DNA from: Pseudomonadota bacterium
GTDB lineage: Bacteria; Desulfobacterota; Syntrophorhabdia; Syntrophorhabdales; Syntrophorhabdaceae
NCBI GenBank assembly: GCA_026388245.1
Contig: JAPLKD010000111.1
Location: 1-41,968 of the forward strand
DNA length: 41,968 bases
Direction: 5' to 3'
The translations under genes were made by a program, and so were the position numbers. Position 1 is the first letter of the stretch. Every line of letters starts with the position of its first letter. Positions 26,255-34,497 of the stretch are shown here, piece by piece. The notes below the pieces were generated by a model, which saw nothing but the letters and a program-made list of their open reading frames with translations, was not told the origin of the DNA and made no database searches.

Positions 26255-28489
26255 TTACCCTCCCTTTAACTCTATGACCTTTATTCCCGATACAACCTCA
26301 CCGAGGGGTATGCCCCTGTAACTACTTTTCCACGCTGCAGGTTTTCCTTTCCCGTGGGTCTTGACATTGCCTTTTACCTCAATTTCCTTGAATTCAATCC
26401 GCTTTTTCACGGCGGGGAACCCTTTTATTATTTTTTTAATCTCCCCCTGGATTGAAGACACATCATTGAACTTCATCTTTCCCTTGCCCATCTTTTCGGC
26501 AATGCTCTTCAATATCCACCAGTCAGGCTTTGAATCCATGTACGGCGCCACCGCCTCTTTCACCTGCAAAACCCTTCCTTCAGCGCTGATAACCGTCCCC
26601 GATGCCTCGGTGAAAAGGCTCACCGGGAGTATTAAATCAGGTTGACGGGAACATTGCGGAGGCAGTGCGTTCTGGTAAATGAGGAACTCGCATTCAGGAA
26701 GGGAATCAAAAGAAGCATCGCCAATAAGGTAGATGAGTTTCCGTTTTTTCCTGAGGTCAATATGTATCAGTTCAGCCTTGAGAACTACGGCCTTGTCTGC
26801 TGAAGCCTCTTTAATCATTTCGCCCGGTTTAATGCCCGGACAGGCGCCCATTGCAAACATCCCTGCGAGGTTTGTATATTGATGTGCAACAACAACCTTC
26901 CATGAGTACTCGTTTTTCATTCTTTCAATGCTTCTCAGAATCTTTCCCCTGTCAGGTGAATCGATGATCCCTGGTCCCACAATCAGCACATTATGTGATG
27001 AACAGGAGAATGTTTCGCATGTCTTATTAAGGTCACTCCCCCACATCTCCACAAGGTCGGCAAAACGTTTCTCCGCCTTACCTTTTGACATGCGGCTCAT
27101 CGTAAGGTCTAACACATCGGCCCATCTCGATGAATTTACAACAAAGGCTATCTTCGAGAGAAGATCGAGGTTGGATTCAAAGGAATTGAGACTCATTAGA
27201 GAGGCTCCTGCCTGGGCGGCCTGTTTGGCCTTTACCCCGATGGGGGAATAGCCATAGGTAGAATCAAAGCCAACGGCCAGGATGCCCTGCGCCTTTTCAA
27301 TTGTTTCAAAGGGCTCAGAGGCAAGGGCCAGATTTATGAAAGATGCAGCATCTCCATCAAGGTCAAAGATAAAGGATGATGCCACTTCTTCAGAGCCTGT
27401 GACCTGCCTTATAAACTGCTGCGCTACAAAAAGATCCTCAGTCAGGAGTTGCGGTGAAACAACAATCAGGCAATCATCGGGTTTCAGACCGGATAATTTC
27501 CCGGCAGCTTTTGCGATAGCCTCTTCCCAGGATATATCGTTGTATCCTGCTGGTGTCATTTCTTTGGGTGTGCCATAGCGGAGCGGACTGTGAACATATT
27601 CAGTGATTCCAAACCTCCCTTTTACACAGATAATACCGTGCTCCACTGCCGAATCGTAATCCGGCAGGGCATCTATGACATCGGTTTTCGTCGTCTGGAG
27701 GATTAGCCTGCACCCTGCAGAGCAATAATTACAGGTCGTTGCGACCTGTCCTTCCGGCCTCCCGTACCATTTGCTTACCTTTACGCTTAAAGCCCCTGTG
27801 GGGCATGCCGTAACGCAGGCACCGCAGAACTCGCACCCGGCATCAATATGGGAGCGATCAAAGGCAGGGCCTATGGTGGTCACCCTTCCGCGCTGCTTGA
27901 AGCTCAATGTGCCGTTGAGGCGTACATTGTTGCAGACACGGACACAACGCCCGCACAGGATGCAGAGGTTATAATCACGGTCATAGAAGGGGTCATATTT
28001 TTCAACAGGAAAATTCCGGTAATAGACAGGATATGAAGTCTCCGTCAAACCAATATTCTCTGCAATCTGCTGAAGTTCGCAGCGATGGTCGTTGGGACAG
28101 TATCGGCACCCTGTCGTTGCACCCACTTTGCGTATTGTCCCCATATACTGTTTACATTCATCCTGTTCGGTACAGAAGAGACAGCTTGCCGGGTGTTCGC
28201 TCAGGAGCAGTTTGAGCACCTCCTGCCGCAGACCCTTCACTTCAGCGGTGTCAGTACGTATAACCATCCCCTCTTCAACAGGTGTGGTACATGATGTGGG
28301 GAAGCCCCTTAAACCGTCCACCTCTACCACACAAAGACGGCATGCGCCGTAGGAAGACAAATGTTCCATGGCACACAAAGAGGGAATATAGATCTGATAT
28401 TCCCGTGCGGCCTGCAATATGGTCTGATTCGGCCGGGCATCTATCGTTTTGTTGTCGATTGTGATTTGGATTGTCTTTTCTTTTGTCAT
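26255..28489 (-). CDS. NuoG-like iron-sulfur subunit with degenerate molybdopterin domain
   Basis: This 744-residue protein is related to NuoG and NAD-linked formate dehydrogenase alpha subunits. Clusters in order are [2Fe-2S] (C39, C50, C53, C67), His-Cys (H99, C103, C106, C112), and an extra C-x2-C-x5-C followed by E-L-Q (C128, C131, C137). Two ferredoxin sites follow (C176-C186 and C219-C229), then a molybdoenzyme-type [4Fe-4S] site (C253, C256, C260, C288). The rest is a shortened molybdopterin-oxidoreductase fold without the Cys or Sec Mo ligand, so it is probably an electron-wiring subunit rather than a formate dehydrogenase. It overlaps the nuoF-like gene by four bases. Confidence 0.88.
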   Translation of the reverse strand: MTKEKTIQITIDNKTIDARPNQTILQAAREYQIYIPSLCAMEHLSSYGACRLCVVEVDGLRGFPTSCTTPVEEGMVIRTDTAEVKGLRQEVLKLLLSEHPASCLFCTEQDECKQYMGTIRKVGATTGCRYCPNDHRCELQQIAENIGLTETSYPVYYRNFPVEKYDPFYDRDYNLCILCGRCVRVCNNVRLNGTLSFKQRGRVTTIGPAFDRSHIDAGCEFCGACVTACPTGALSVKVSKWYGRPEGQVATTCNYCSAGCRLILQTTKTDVIDALPDYDSAVEHGIICVKGRFGITEYVHSPLRYGTPKEMTPAGYNDISWEEAIAKAAGKLSGLKPDDCLIVVSPQLLTEDLFVAQQFIRQVTGSEEVASSFIFDLDGDAASFINLALASEPFETIEKAQGILAVGFDSTYGYSPIGVKAKQAAQAGASLMSLNSFESNLDLLSKIAFVVNSSRWADVLDLTMSRMSKGKAEKRFADLVEMWGSDLNKTCETFSCSSHNVLIVGPGIIDSPDRGKILRSIERMKNEYSWKVVVAHQYTNLAGMFAMGACPGIKPGEMIKEASADKAVVLKAELIHIDLRKKRKLIYLIGDASFDSLPECEFLIYQNALPPQCSRQPDLILPVSLFTEASGTVISAEGRVLQVKEAVAPYMDSKPDWWILKSIAEKMGKGKMKFNDVSSIQGEIKKIIKGFPAVKKRIEFKEIEVKGNVKTHGKGKPAAWKSSYRGIPLGEVVSGIKVIELKGG

Positions 28490-30366
28490 GATCTCTTCCC
28501 CGCAGTCCTAATAACGATAGCGTCGCCGGCAATGGCTTCAAAACGGCAGACTTCATAGCATGAACGGCACTTGATACATTTTGTCTTATCAAGGTTGTGC
28601 GGCTCTGATCTCGGTCCCGATATTGCCCCTGTGGGACAAGCCTTCACACAGGATTGACACCCTGTGCATTTCTCCTTTATCACACGATACTCGATAAGGT
28701 CTTTACAGACAACAGCCCTGCATAGGCCATCCTTGATGTGTTCCAGATATTCATTCCTGAAATACCTGAGCGTCGTAAGAACCGGATTAGGGGCTGTCTG
28801 ACCAAGGCCACAGAGCGAACCTTTCTTGATCGTATCGCCCAGTGTCCTTAATGTTAGCAGATCTTCAGGAACACCTTCACCGTGGGTTATTCTCTCCAAT
28901 ATCTCCACCATATGCCGCGTCCCCACACGGCACGGTATGCACTTACCACAGGATTCCTTCTGTGTAAAATCGAGGAAATATTTTGCTACATCAACAACAC
29001 AGGTATCTTCATCCATGATGATGAGGCCGCCGGAACCCATAATCGAGCCTGCCGATGCAAGCGATTCATAGTCTACGGCAAGATCGAGAAATTCTTCAGA
29101 CAGGCATCCACCTGAAGGCCCTCCTGTCTGTATGGCCTTGAAAGGTTTCTGTACCCCTCCGCCGATATCAAATATGATCTCCCTCAACGTTGTGCCGAGC
29201 TGGACTTCAATAAGACCGGTACGGCGTATCTTTCCGACTAATGAGAATGTCTTGGTCCCCCTGTTTCCTTCCTTGCCGAATTTGTTGTACCACTCGGCAC
29301 CGTTCCGCAGGATGTTGGGGAGCGTTCCGAGCGTCTCCACATTGTTGATGATTGTAGGGCATCCGAAAAGACCCGATATGGCCGGGAACGGCGGACGTGA
29401 ACGGGGCATGCCCCTCTTGCCTTCAATGGATGCGATAAGGGCTGTCTCTTCGCCACATACAAAGGCGCCTGCCCCCTCTTTTATCGTTATATCAAAATTG
29501 AACGTTGACCCGAGAATATTCTTCCCGAAGAGTCCGTATTCCTTCATCTGCTTTATGGCAGTTCTCAGTCTCTCTATGGCAAGGGGATATTCGGCCCTGA
29601 TGTAAACAATACCTTTGCTTGCCCCTATGGCATATCCGGCAATCATCATGCCTTCAAGCACCGCATGGGTGTCAGACTCAATGAGTGACCTGTTCATGAA
29701 CGCACCGGGGTCACCTTCGTCGGCATTACATATCAGATATTTCTGCTCTCCGGGTGTATTCCTGCAGACAGTCCATTTTTTAAAGGTCGGAAATCCGGCG
29801 CCTCCCCTGCCCCGGATGCCAGCCTGGCGGACAACACCTATGACATCCTCGGGGGACATCTGCAAGGCATTCATCAAACCCTGATAGCCTTCCATGGCAA
29901 GGTACTGGTCAATATCCTCAGGGTCAATAAGACCGCAGTTTCTGAGTACGATCCTCACCTGGGGTTTCAACATGGGGAGTTCATAAAATGGAGGTATGCC
30001 GTTGAAGTCACTGTTCCCGAAGTTACCAATCGCAGCCTTTATGAAAGGAACCCCTTCGAGCAATTGAGATTTCAAGATGTTATTGAGCGTTCTGACATTC
30101 ACGTTGGAGTAGCTCACCCTCGGTTGTCCCGGCATCTTGATATCCACAAGGGGCTCAAGGTAGCAGGGGCCTATACACCCGACCTGAATCACCTTTGCAG
30201 AAATGTTATTTTCTTTTATGAACTTTTCAGTCTCCGCTATCAGCTCAAGCGCCCCGGCAGCCCTCCCGCAGGATGCAGCGCCAATATAGACGATGGGCTC
30301 TTTATTATTCTCTATCCCTTCCCATTTCTTCTTTGCCGATGTGATTTTCTTTTTTAGTTTATTCAT
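28486..30366 (-). CDS. NuoF/HydB-like NADH-binding flavoprotein
   Basis: This 626-residue subunit is expected to bind FMN and NAD(H). A thioredoxin-like [2Fe-2S] domain is at the N-terminus (C33, C64, C68; the fourth usual cysteine is not obvious). The FMN/NAD domain has G-R-G-G-A-G-F-P at 186-193, and a [4Fe-4S] site uses C473, C476, C479 and C519. A C-terminal tail carries two more ferredoxin sites (C567-C577 and C597-C607). This layout is that of HydB in bifurcating hydrogenases rather than the shorter complex I NuoF. It overlaps nuoE by eight bases and the nuoG-like gene by four. Confidence 0.93.
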   Translation of the reverse strand: MNKLKKKITSAKKKWEGIENNKEPIVYIGAASCGRAAGALELIAETEKFIKENNISAKVIQVGCIGPCYLEPLVDIKMPGQPRVSYSNVNVRTLNNILKSQLLEGVPFIKAAIGNFGNSDFNGIPPFYELPMLKPQVRIVLRNCGLIDPEDIDQYLAMEGYQGLMNALQMSPEDVIGVVRQAGIRGRGGAGFPTFKKWTVCRNTPGEQKYLICNADEGDPGAFMNRSLIESDTHAVLEGMMIAGYAIGASKGIVYIRAEYPLAIERLRTAIKQMKEYGLFGKNILGSTFNFDITIKEGAGAFVCGEETALIASIEGKRGMPRSRPPFPAISGLFGCPTIINNVETLGTLPNILRNGAEWYNKFGKEGNRGTKTFSLVGKIRRTGLIEVQLGTTLREIIFDIGGGVQKPFKAIQTGGPSGGCLSEEFLDLAVDYESLASAGSIMGSGGLIIMDEDTCVVDVAKYFLDFTQKESCGKCIPCRVGTRHMVEILERITHGEGVPEDLLTLRTLGDTIKKGSLCGLGQTAPNPVLTTLRYFRNEYLEHIKDGLCRAVVCKDLIEYRVIKEKCTGCQSCVKACPTGAISGPRSEPHNLDKTKCIKCRSCYEVCRFEAIAGDAIVIRTAGKRS

Positions 30367-30808
30367 ATTGTTTTAATAGCTCCGATAATTTGTTTACGGT
30401 CATTCTGCTGTATATATCGGCATCAATTTGAACAACAGGAGATAATGCGCAGCATCCAAGACATGCAACCCGCTCCAGGTCGAACCGTCTATCCGGGGTG
30501 GTTTCCCCGCAACTTATCCCCAATTCACGCTCCAGCATTTCAAGCAAAGTGGCGCCCCCTCTCACATGGCAGGCCGTTCCGAGACATGCCTTTACGGAAT
30601 GGCGCCCCGGAGCTGTAAAACGGAACTGGGCATAAAAGGAGGAGACACCAAAGATCTGGTTTTCAGAAATACGGAGGTATCTGGAGATGTGTTTTACTGA
30701 TTCAGGAGTGATGTAGCCAAATTCCCTCTGAACATTCTGAAGAATCGGTATGAGTTGATCCGGCTTACGTTGATACTTCTCGAAGATCACTTCAATAACT
30801 TCGGGCAT
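30359..30808 (-). CDS. NuoE/HydC-like [2Fe-2S] subunit
   Basis: This 149-residue thioredoxin-like ferredoxin subunit has C-L-G-T-A-C near residue 95 and C-L-G-C-C near 131 as the [2Fe-2S] ligands. The N-terminal helical part matches NuoE/HydC (L-Q-x-V-Q-R-E-F-G-Y-I). It passes electrons to or from the NuoF-like subunit. It is the first gene of the operon, with AGGGGG before the ATG. That ribosome site can pair with an upstream CCCCC stretch (see 30811-30892). Confidence 0.93.
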   Translation of the reverse strand: MPEVIEVIFEKYQRKPDQLIPILQNVQREFGYITPESVKHISRYLRISENQIFGVSSFYAQFRFTAPGRHSVKACLGTACHVRGGATLLEMLERELGISCGETTPDRRFDLERVACLGCCALSPVVQIDADIYSRMTVNKLSELLKQYE

Positions 30809-30810
30809 AA

Positions 30811-30892
30811 AATTCCCCCTGACATCACGCTATACGCGTATATTTTGATACTGCAAACTTTGATTTTTTCTGAAGAGAAAATGGGGGGAATT
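30811..30892 (-). promoter_or_regulatory. possible ribosome-site-masking hairpin before nuoE
   Basis: GGGGGAATT, which includes the ribosome binding site (30811-30819, read on minus), is exactly complementary to AATTCCCCC about 65 bases upstream (30884-30892). If the transcript starts beyond 30892, the pairing would hide the ribosome site. No named riboswitch was recognised. Confidence 0.4.
30831..30842. promoter_or_regulatory. perfect palindrome TATACGCGTATA
   Basis: This 12-base perfect palindrome lies 23 bases upstream of the nuoE-like start. It could be an operator. It does not match a Rex, Fnr or Crp site. Confidence 0.4.
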
Positions 30893-31064
30893 CTGATAGA
30901 TTACACAAAAAAAATAATTCTCCTCGCTTCTTTCATAATCCCCTTGTATACAATTTTTAGGCAAAAGATAAAGTTTTGTCAAGCATAATTTTTAAAAAAT
31001 TGTAATCGCCCGGTCACAATCCTGAATACTTGATGTTGGTTCAAGGCAGCATCCGGATAAATTA

Positions 31065-32252
31065 TTATCTGTAAAAAATCCCCCCTGCAAAGCTCACTGA
31101 TGATTGGCCATCAGTCCACTGTTTATAACTTACAATCCGGCAAAGGGAGTCATTCAGCAGCCTCAACTGGAAATAAATGGGCGTTAAGCCGCATATCCTT
31201 CTCCTGTCTTTCTCGTTTTGTATCGTTTTGATAAAGGTATCAGCGTCAATGTTTTTTATGTCTTCAAGGATTTCTTCGTCTTTTGACTTCGATTCGCTGA
31301 GCGTGAATGAATTGAGTGGAAACGTATCGCCAAACTGGGCGCCAATATGTGCAAGATCAGCGCCTGATATGATAATATAAGGTTTTCCATGCTGAGCAAG
31401 CATATCTTTAAAGTTCCCGATAATATCTTCAATTTCCTGATCCGGTAAATCTTTTTCGCCGGCAATATATTCATGCATTGAACCTGTAAGGATAGGGAGA
31501 ATCTCAATGTCTTTCTGCATAACAAATTGCAGGAGAGGCAACTGTAATTCTATGGAGTGCTCATTTCTGTGGGGCCATTCATCGATGTATTGTCGCAGGA
31601 TTGTGTTTTCTTTTATACGTCGGATCAAATCTCTTGAGCCGGGAATCACATCAAGAGGTGTTGAAAAATCTTTAGCAGATATGCTCCATATTTTTTCCAT
31701 GGGGTGGTGACAGGTGCCCAGTATGACTATGAGGGTCTTATCCGTATTTTTTAAATACCCGTAAGTTTCCTGATACACTTCCATTCCCCTTGCGTAATCA
31801 ATATGGGGGGCAAGAATGCCGGTGATATTGACTGACGACTCCACGATTTTCTTGAACATTTCATCGAGAAACGCAAGAAATTCCATTTTATTTGATGCAT
31901 AACCCTTACCCGCCAGGCATGCCTTTCTTACAGGTTCATTTCCATATTCTTCTCTTAACTGTATGAGGTGGTTTTTGAAGTTGTCGTTGTATAAAAGATA
32001 ATGTGCATCCAATGTTTCCATAAAGTTCTGGATATGTTCAATATAAATGAGGTTTCCGAGTGTCCTCATATATTCTGCCTGAATATCTCTCAATGACCTT
32101 GTCCCGTCCATTAAAGAAAGAAGAAACAAAGCGTCCTTCGACACAACAAGAGAGTTTTCCATAATCCCCTCAGTGTCCCTGAGCAATATCATTTCCCTGC
32201 CTTCCTGTCTTATGGGTAATGCCTCGATATACCGTATCCTGGGGTAATCCAT
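31065..32252 (-). CDS. MEMO-family protein (AmmeMemoRadiSam system B type)
   Basis: This 395-residue protein has a MEMO domain from about residue 140 on. The likely metal histidines are in A-P-H-I-D-Y, G-T-C-H-H-P and N-E-H-S-I-E-L-Q-L-P, and a later block is S-G-A-D-L-A-H-I-G. About 120 residues precede the domain and have no motif I can name; they look helical. In many bacteria MEMO genes sit with an AMMECR1 and a radical-SAM gene, but neither is in this window. The biochemical role is not settled. It is transcribed alone, divergently from the MFS gene. Confidence 0.85.
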   Translation of the reverse strand: MDYPRIRYIEALPIRQEGREMILLRDTEGIMENSLVVSKDALFLLSLMDGTRSLRDIQAEYMRTLGNLIYIEHIQNFMETLDAHYLLYNDNFKNHLIQLREEYGNEPVRKACLAGKGYASNKMEFLAFLDEMFKKIVESSVNITGILAPHIDYARGMEVYQETYGYLKNTDKTLIVILGTCHHPMEKIWSISAKDFSTPLDVIPGSRDLIRRIKENTILRQYIDEWPHRNEHSIELQLPLLQFVMQKDIEILPILTGSMHEYIAGEKDLPDQEIEDIIGNFKDMLAQHGKPYIIISGADLAHIGAQFGDTFPLNSFTLSESKSKDEEILEDIKNIDADTFIKTIQNEKDRRRICGLTPIYFQLRLLNDSLCRIVSYKQWTDGQSSVSFAGGIFYR

Positions 32253-32268
32253 GACAATGTATATAACA

Positions 32269-32306
32269 TAAAAGGGTTCAGGGTAAAAGGGTTCAAGGGG
32301 TCAAAC
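32269..32306. repeat. short tandem repeat AAAGGGTTC / GGGTAAA
   Basis: AAAGGGTTCA and AAGGGTTCAAGGGGTC copies lie between the divergent MEMO and MFS genes. The complement of the same type of sequence is found near 11605-11638. Confidence 0.5.
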
Positions 32307-32389
32307 TGAGCAAAAACACTTTCTGCGAATGCTGAAAACTGTTGACAATATGCACATGAAATATAACAATGAAGAAAAAGGAGGGGCAT

Positions 32390-33607
32390 ATGAAAAAGTT
32401 GCATTACGCATGGGTTATTGCATTTACGGGGGCACTTGTTACAATCCTTGCCCATGGCTTCGGGAGGATGTCATATTCTGTAATATTGCCATCTATGAAG
32501 GACGGCCTGACGCTGAGTTATACACAGTTAGGCTCTATTGCAACGGGTAACTTTATAGGGTATCTCTGCCTCGCCATCATCGGAGGGTTTCTTGCAGCCC
32601 GTTTCGGGGTAAGGAGGGTTGTCTTCATATCTCTTCTTGTAATAGGTGTAAGCCTTTTCCTTACAGGGTTTTCAAATTCTTTCATTTACGCATTTTTTAT
32701 GAGACTCATCACAGGAACAGGAAACGGAGGGAGTTATGTTCCCATTATGGCGCTTCCTGCTGCCTGGTTTGTTATGAAAAGAAGAGGTCTTGCAACGGGC
32801 ATAGTTTCTGGTGGTATAGGAGCCGGACTCTTTTTTTCAGGGATCGTTCTCCCGCCTGTCATATCGGCCTTCGGGAAGGAAGGGTGGAGATATGCATGGT
32901 TCTTGCTGGGAATTACTGTATTTATTCTTGCATTCGTCTGCTATGCGTTTTTAAGAAATAACCCGAAAGAAAAAGGCCTGTCTATTTATGGTGGAGAAGA
33001 GGAACAAAAAGGCGGACCAAAGGTCACCCTGTTTTCTGCATTCAAGGATGTAGTGGTAGAACCGGAGATATGGAAGCTTGGTTGTGTGTATTTCATGTAC
33101 GGGTTTTCCTATATCATTTACCTCACATTTTTTGTCGCATACCTTACGAAAGAAATGGGCGTAGCTCCTGTTGCCGCAGGAAGGATATTTGCTGTGCTCG
33201 GCGTTTTCAGTATCTTTTGCGGCGTTATTTATGGCTGGATATCAGATGTGCTCGGCAGGAGATACGGCTCCATGATCGCATATCTCACCCTCACGCTCTC
33301 ATACATCGTCTTTGCCTTCTGGAATGATTATACAGGTTTTTATATTTCTGCAGTGGTATTTGGCATTGCTGCTTTTTCAATACCCACAATTATGGCAGCA
33401 GCCTCTGGTGATGCGGTAGGCGGCAGACTGGCACCGGCAGGCCTCGGTTTTATCACCCTCTTTTTCGGCATAGGACAGGCGTTGGGACCTGCAATAGGCG
33501 GATATATAAAGGATGCGACGGGTACTTTCACAAATGCCTTTATCCTGTCTGCAATAGTCTCCTTCGCAGGCGCACTGGGCTCTCTGATTCTGAGGAAAAA
33601 GACATAG
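32390..33607 (+). CDS. MFS transporter
   Basis: This inner-membrane major facilitator protein has 405 residues and about 12 helices. The loop 2-3 motif appears as G-F-L-A-A-R-F-G-V-R-R near residue 65, with a related G-W-I-S-D-V-L-G-R-R in the second half. The start is ATG 32390, with AAGGAGG seven bases upstream; an in-frame ATG at 32369 lacks a ribosome site. The shape resembles monocarboxylate/oxalate-formate and YbfB/YjiJ-type members, but substrate cannot be assigned. Confidence 0.9.
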   Translation: MKKLHYAWVIAFTGALVTILAHGFGRMSYSVILPSMKDGLTLSYTQLGSIATGNFIGYLCLAIIGGFLAARFGVRRVVFISLLVIGVSLFLTGFSNSFIYAFFMRLITGTGNGGSYVPIMALPAAWFVMKRRGLATGIVSGGIGAGLFFSGIVLPPVISAFGKEGWRYAWFLLGITVFILAFVCYAFLRNNPKEKGLSIYGGEEEQKGGPKVTLFSAFKDVVVEPEIWKLGCVYFMYGFSYIIYLTFFVAYLTKEMGVAPVAAGRIFAVLGVFSIFCGVIYGWISDVLGRRYGSMIAYLTLTLSYIVFAFWNDYTGFYISAVVFGIAAFSIPTIMAAASGDAVGGRLAPAGLGFITLFFGIGQALGPAIGGYIKDATGTFTNAFILSAIVSFAGALGSLILRKKT

Positions 33608-33630
33608 TTTTTTTCAATAAAAGAAAATTA

Positions 33631-33659
33631 TCCACAATGCATCCGGTTAATGTTATAAT
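33631..33659 (+). promoter_or_regulatory. candidate promoter for DUF948 gene
   Basis: TCCACA at 33631-33636 and a perfect TATAAT at 33654-33659 are 17 bases apart, about 50 bases before the ATG at 33712. Confidence 0.5.
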
Positions 33660-33711
33660 AAGAGATTATGACAATGCAGACAGTGAGGATTAAACAAACG
33701 GGGGAGCTATC

Positions 33712-34104
33712 ATGAGTAACTTTTTTCTCGGTATCATTGCCCTTTCAGCCATTGCCTTGGTTTGTGCATTGATATATGTCCTGATGGAGCTGAAAGAAAC
33801 GATAAAATCTTTAAGGCAGTTTATCAAAACCTCGGACGACACCTTGAAACCTACGCTTGAAGAACTCCAGCAGACATTGATAAGTGTGAGACGGGTCACT
33901 GATAACGTTGGTATTGTCACGGATGATGTGAAGACACTATCGGGTTCCGTAAGGGAAGTCGTTCAGAATGTACAACAGGTCAGCAGGTCGATAAATGATA
34001 TGACAACAACCTGCACCCTTCACACATCCGGTTTGAGGGCCGGCATAAAGGCTGCTTCGTCAGTATTATTGAAAGGGTTTTTAACAAAAAAAATAAGAAA
34101 TTAA
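33712..34104 (+). CDS. DUF948 family membrane-anchored protein
   Basis: This 130-residue protein has one N-terminal membrane helix (about residues 5-25), followed by a long heptad-rich helical region to about residue 105. This is the DUF948 pattern, with V-x-x-V-x-x-x-V spacing. A ribosome site GGGAG precedes the ATG. It is followed after 16 bases by the YtxH gene, a pairing seen in many bacteria. The function is unknown; an envelope stress or cell-surface structural role has been suggested for such pairs. Confidence 0.85.
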   Translation: MSNFFLGIIALSAIALVCALIYVLMELKETIKSLRQFIKTSDDTLKPTLEELQQTLISVRRVTDNVGIVTDDVKTLSGSVREVVQNVQQVSRSINDMTTTCTLHTSGLRAGIKAASSVLLKGFLTKKIRN

Positions 34105-34120
34105 GAAAAAGGAGGCAACT

Positions 34121-34420
34121 ATGGGACAGGAAGAAAGCAGCTGCAACAGCGGTTCAATACTTCTTGCATTTTTACTCGGAGGAGTGGTTGGTGCAGGGGT
34201 CGCATTATTAATGGCACCAAAACCGGGGCAGGAAACAAGGGAACAGATCAAAAAATTAGCCGATGAAGCAAAAGAGAAGGCAGAGGCTTATATTGAAGAT
34301 GTGAAAAGCAAGGCAGCCACTGTAGTGGAAAAAGGCAAAGAACTGCTTGAAAAGGAAAAAACTGTCATATCTGCTGCAATCGACGCAGGCAAAGAGGCAT
34401 ACGAAAAAGAAAAGGGATAA
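34121..34420 (+). CDS. YtxH-domain protein
   Basis: This 99-residue protein has a glycine-rich hydrophobic segment near residues 12-30 (L-L-G-G-V-V-G-A-G-V-A-L-L) followed by the A-P-K-P-G-Q-E-T-R motif of the YtxH family. A long charged, alanine/lysine/glutamate-rich helix makes up the rest. The ATG follows AAAAGGAGG. It is in an operon with DUF948. Confidence 0.88.
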   Translation: MGQEESSCNSGSILLAFLLGGVVGAGVALLMAPKPGQETREQIKKLADEAKEKAEAYIEDVKSKAATVVEKGKELLEKEKTVISAAIDAGKEAYEKEKG

Positions 34421-34497
34421 ACCCCGAGGCGCCTTGCAGGCAGATACAACATAATTAGCTGTAGAATAGTTTTATATCAGGATTAAAGGGAATATAT

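Noticed and set aside
26255-28489. Formate dehydrogenase alpha subunit
   Set aside because: The iron-sulfur order fits, but the Mo ligand Cys/Sec region is absent and the protein is short, so a NuoG-like wiring subunit is the better call.
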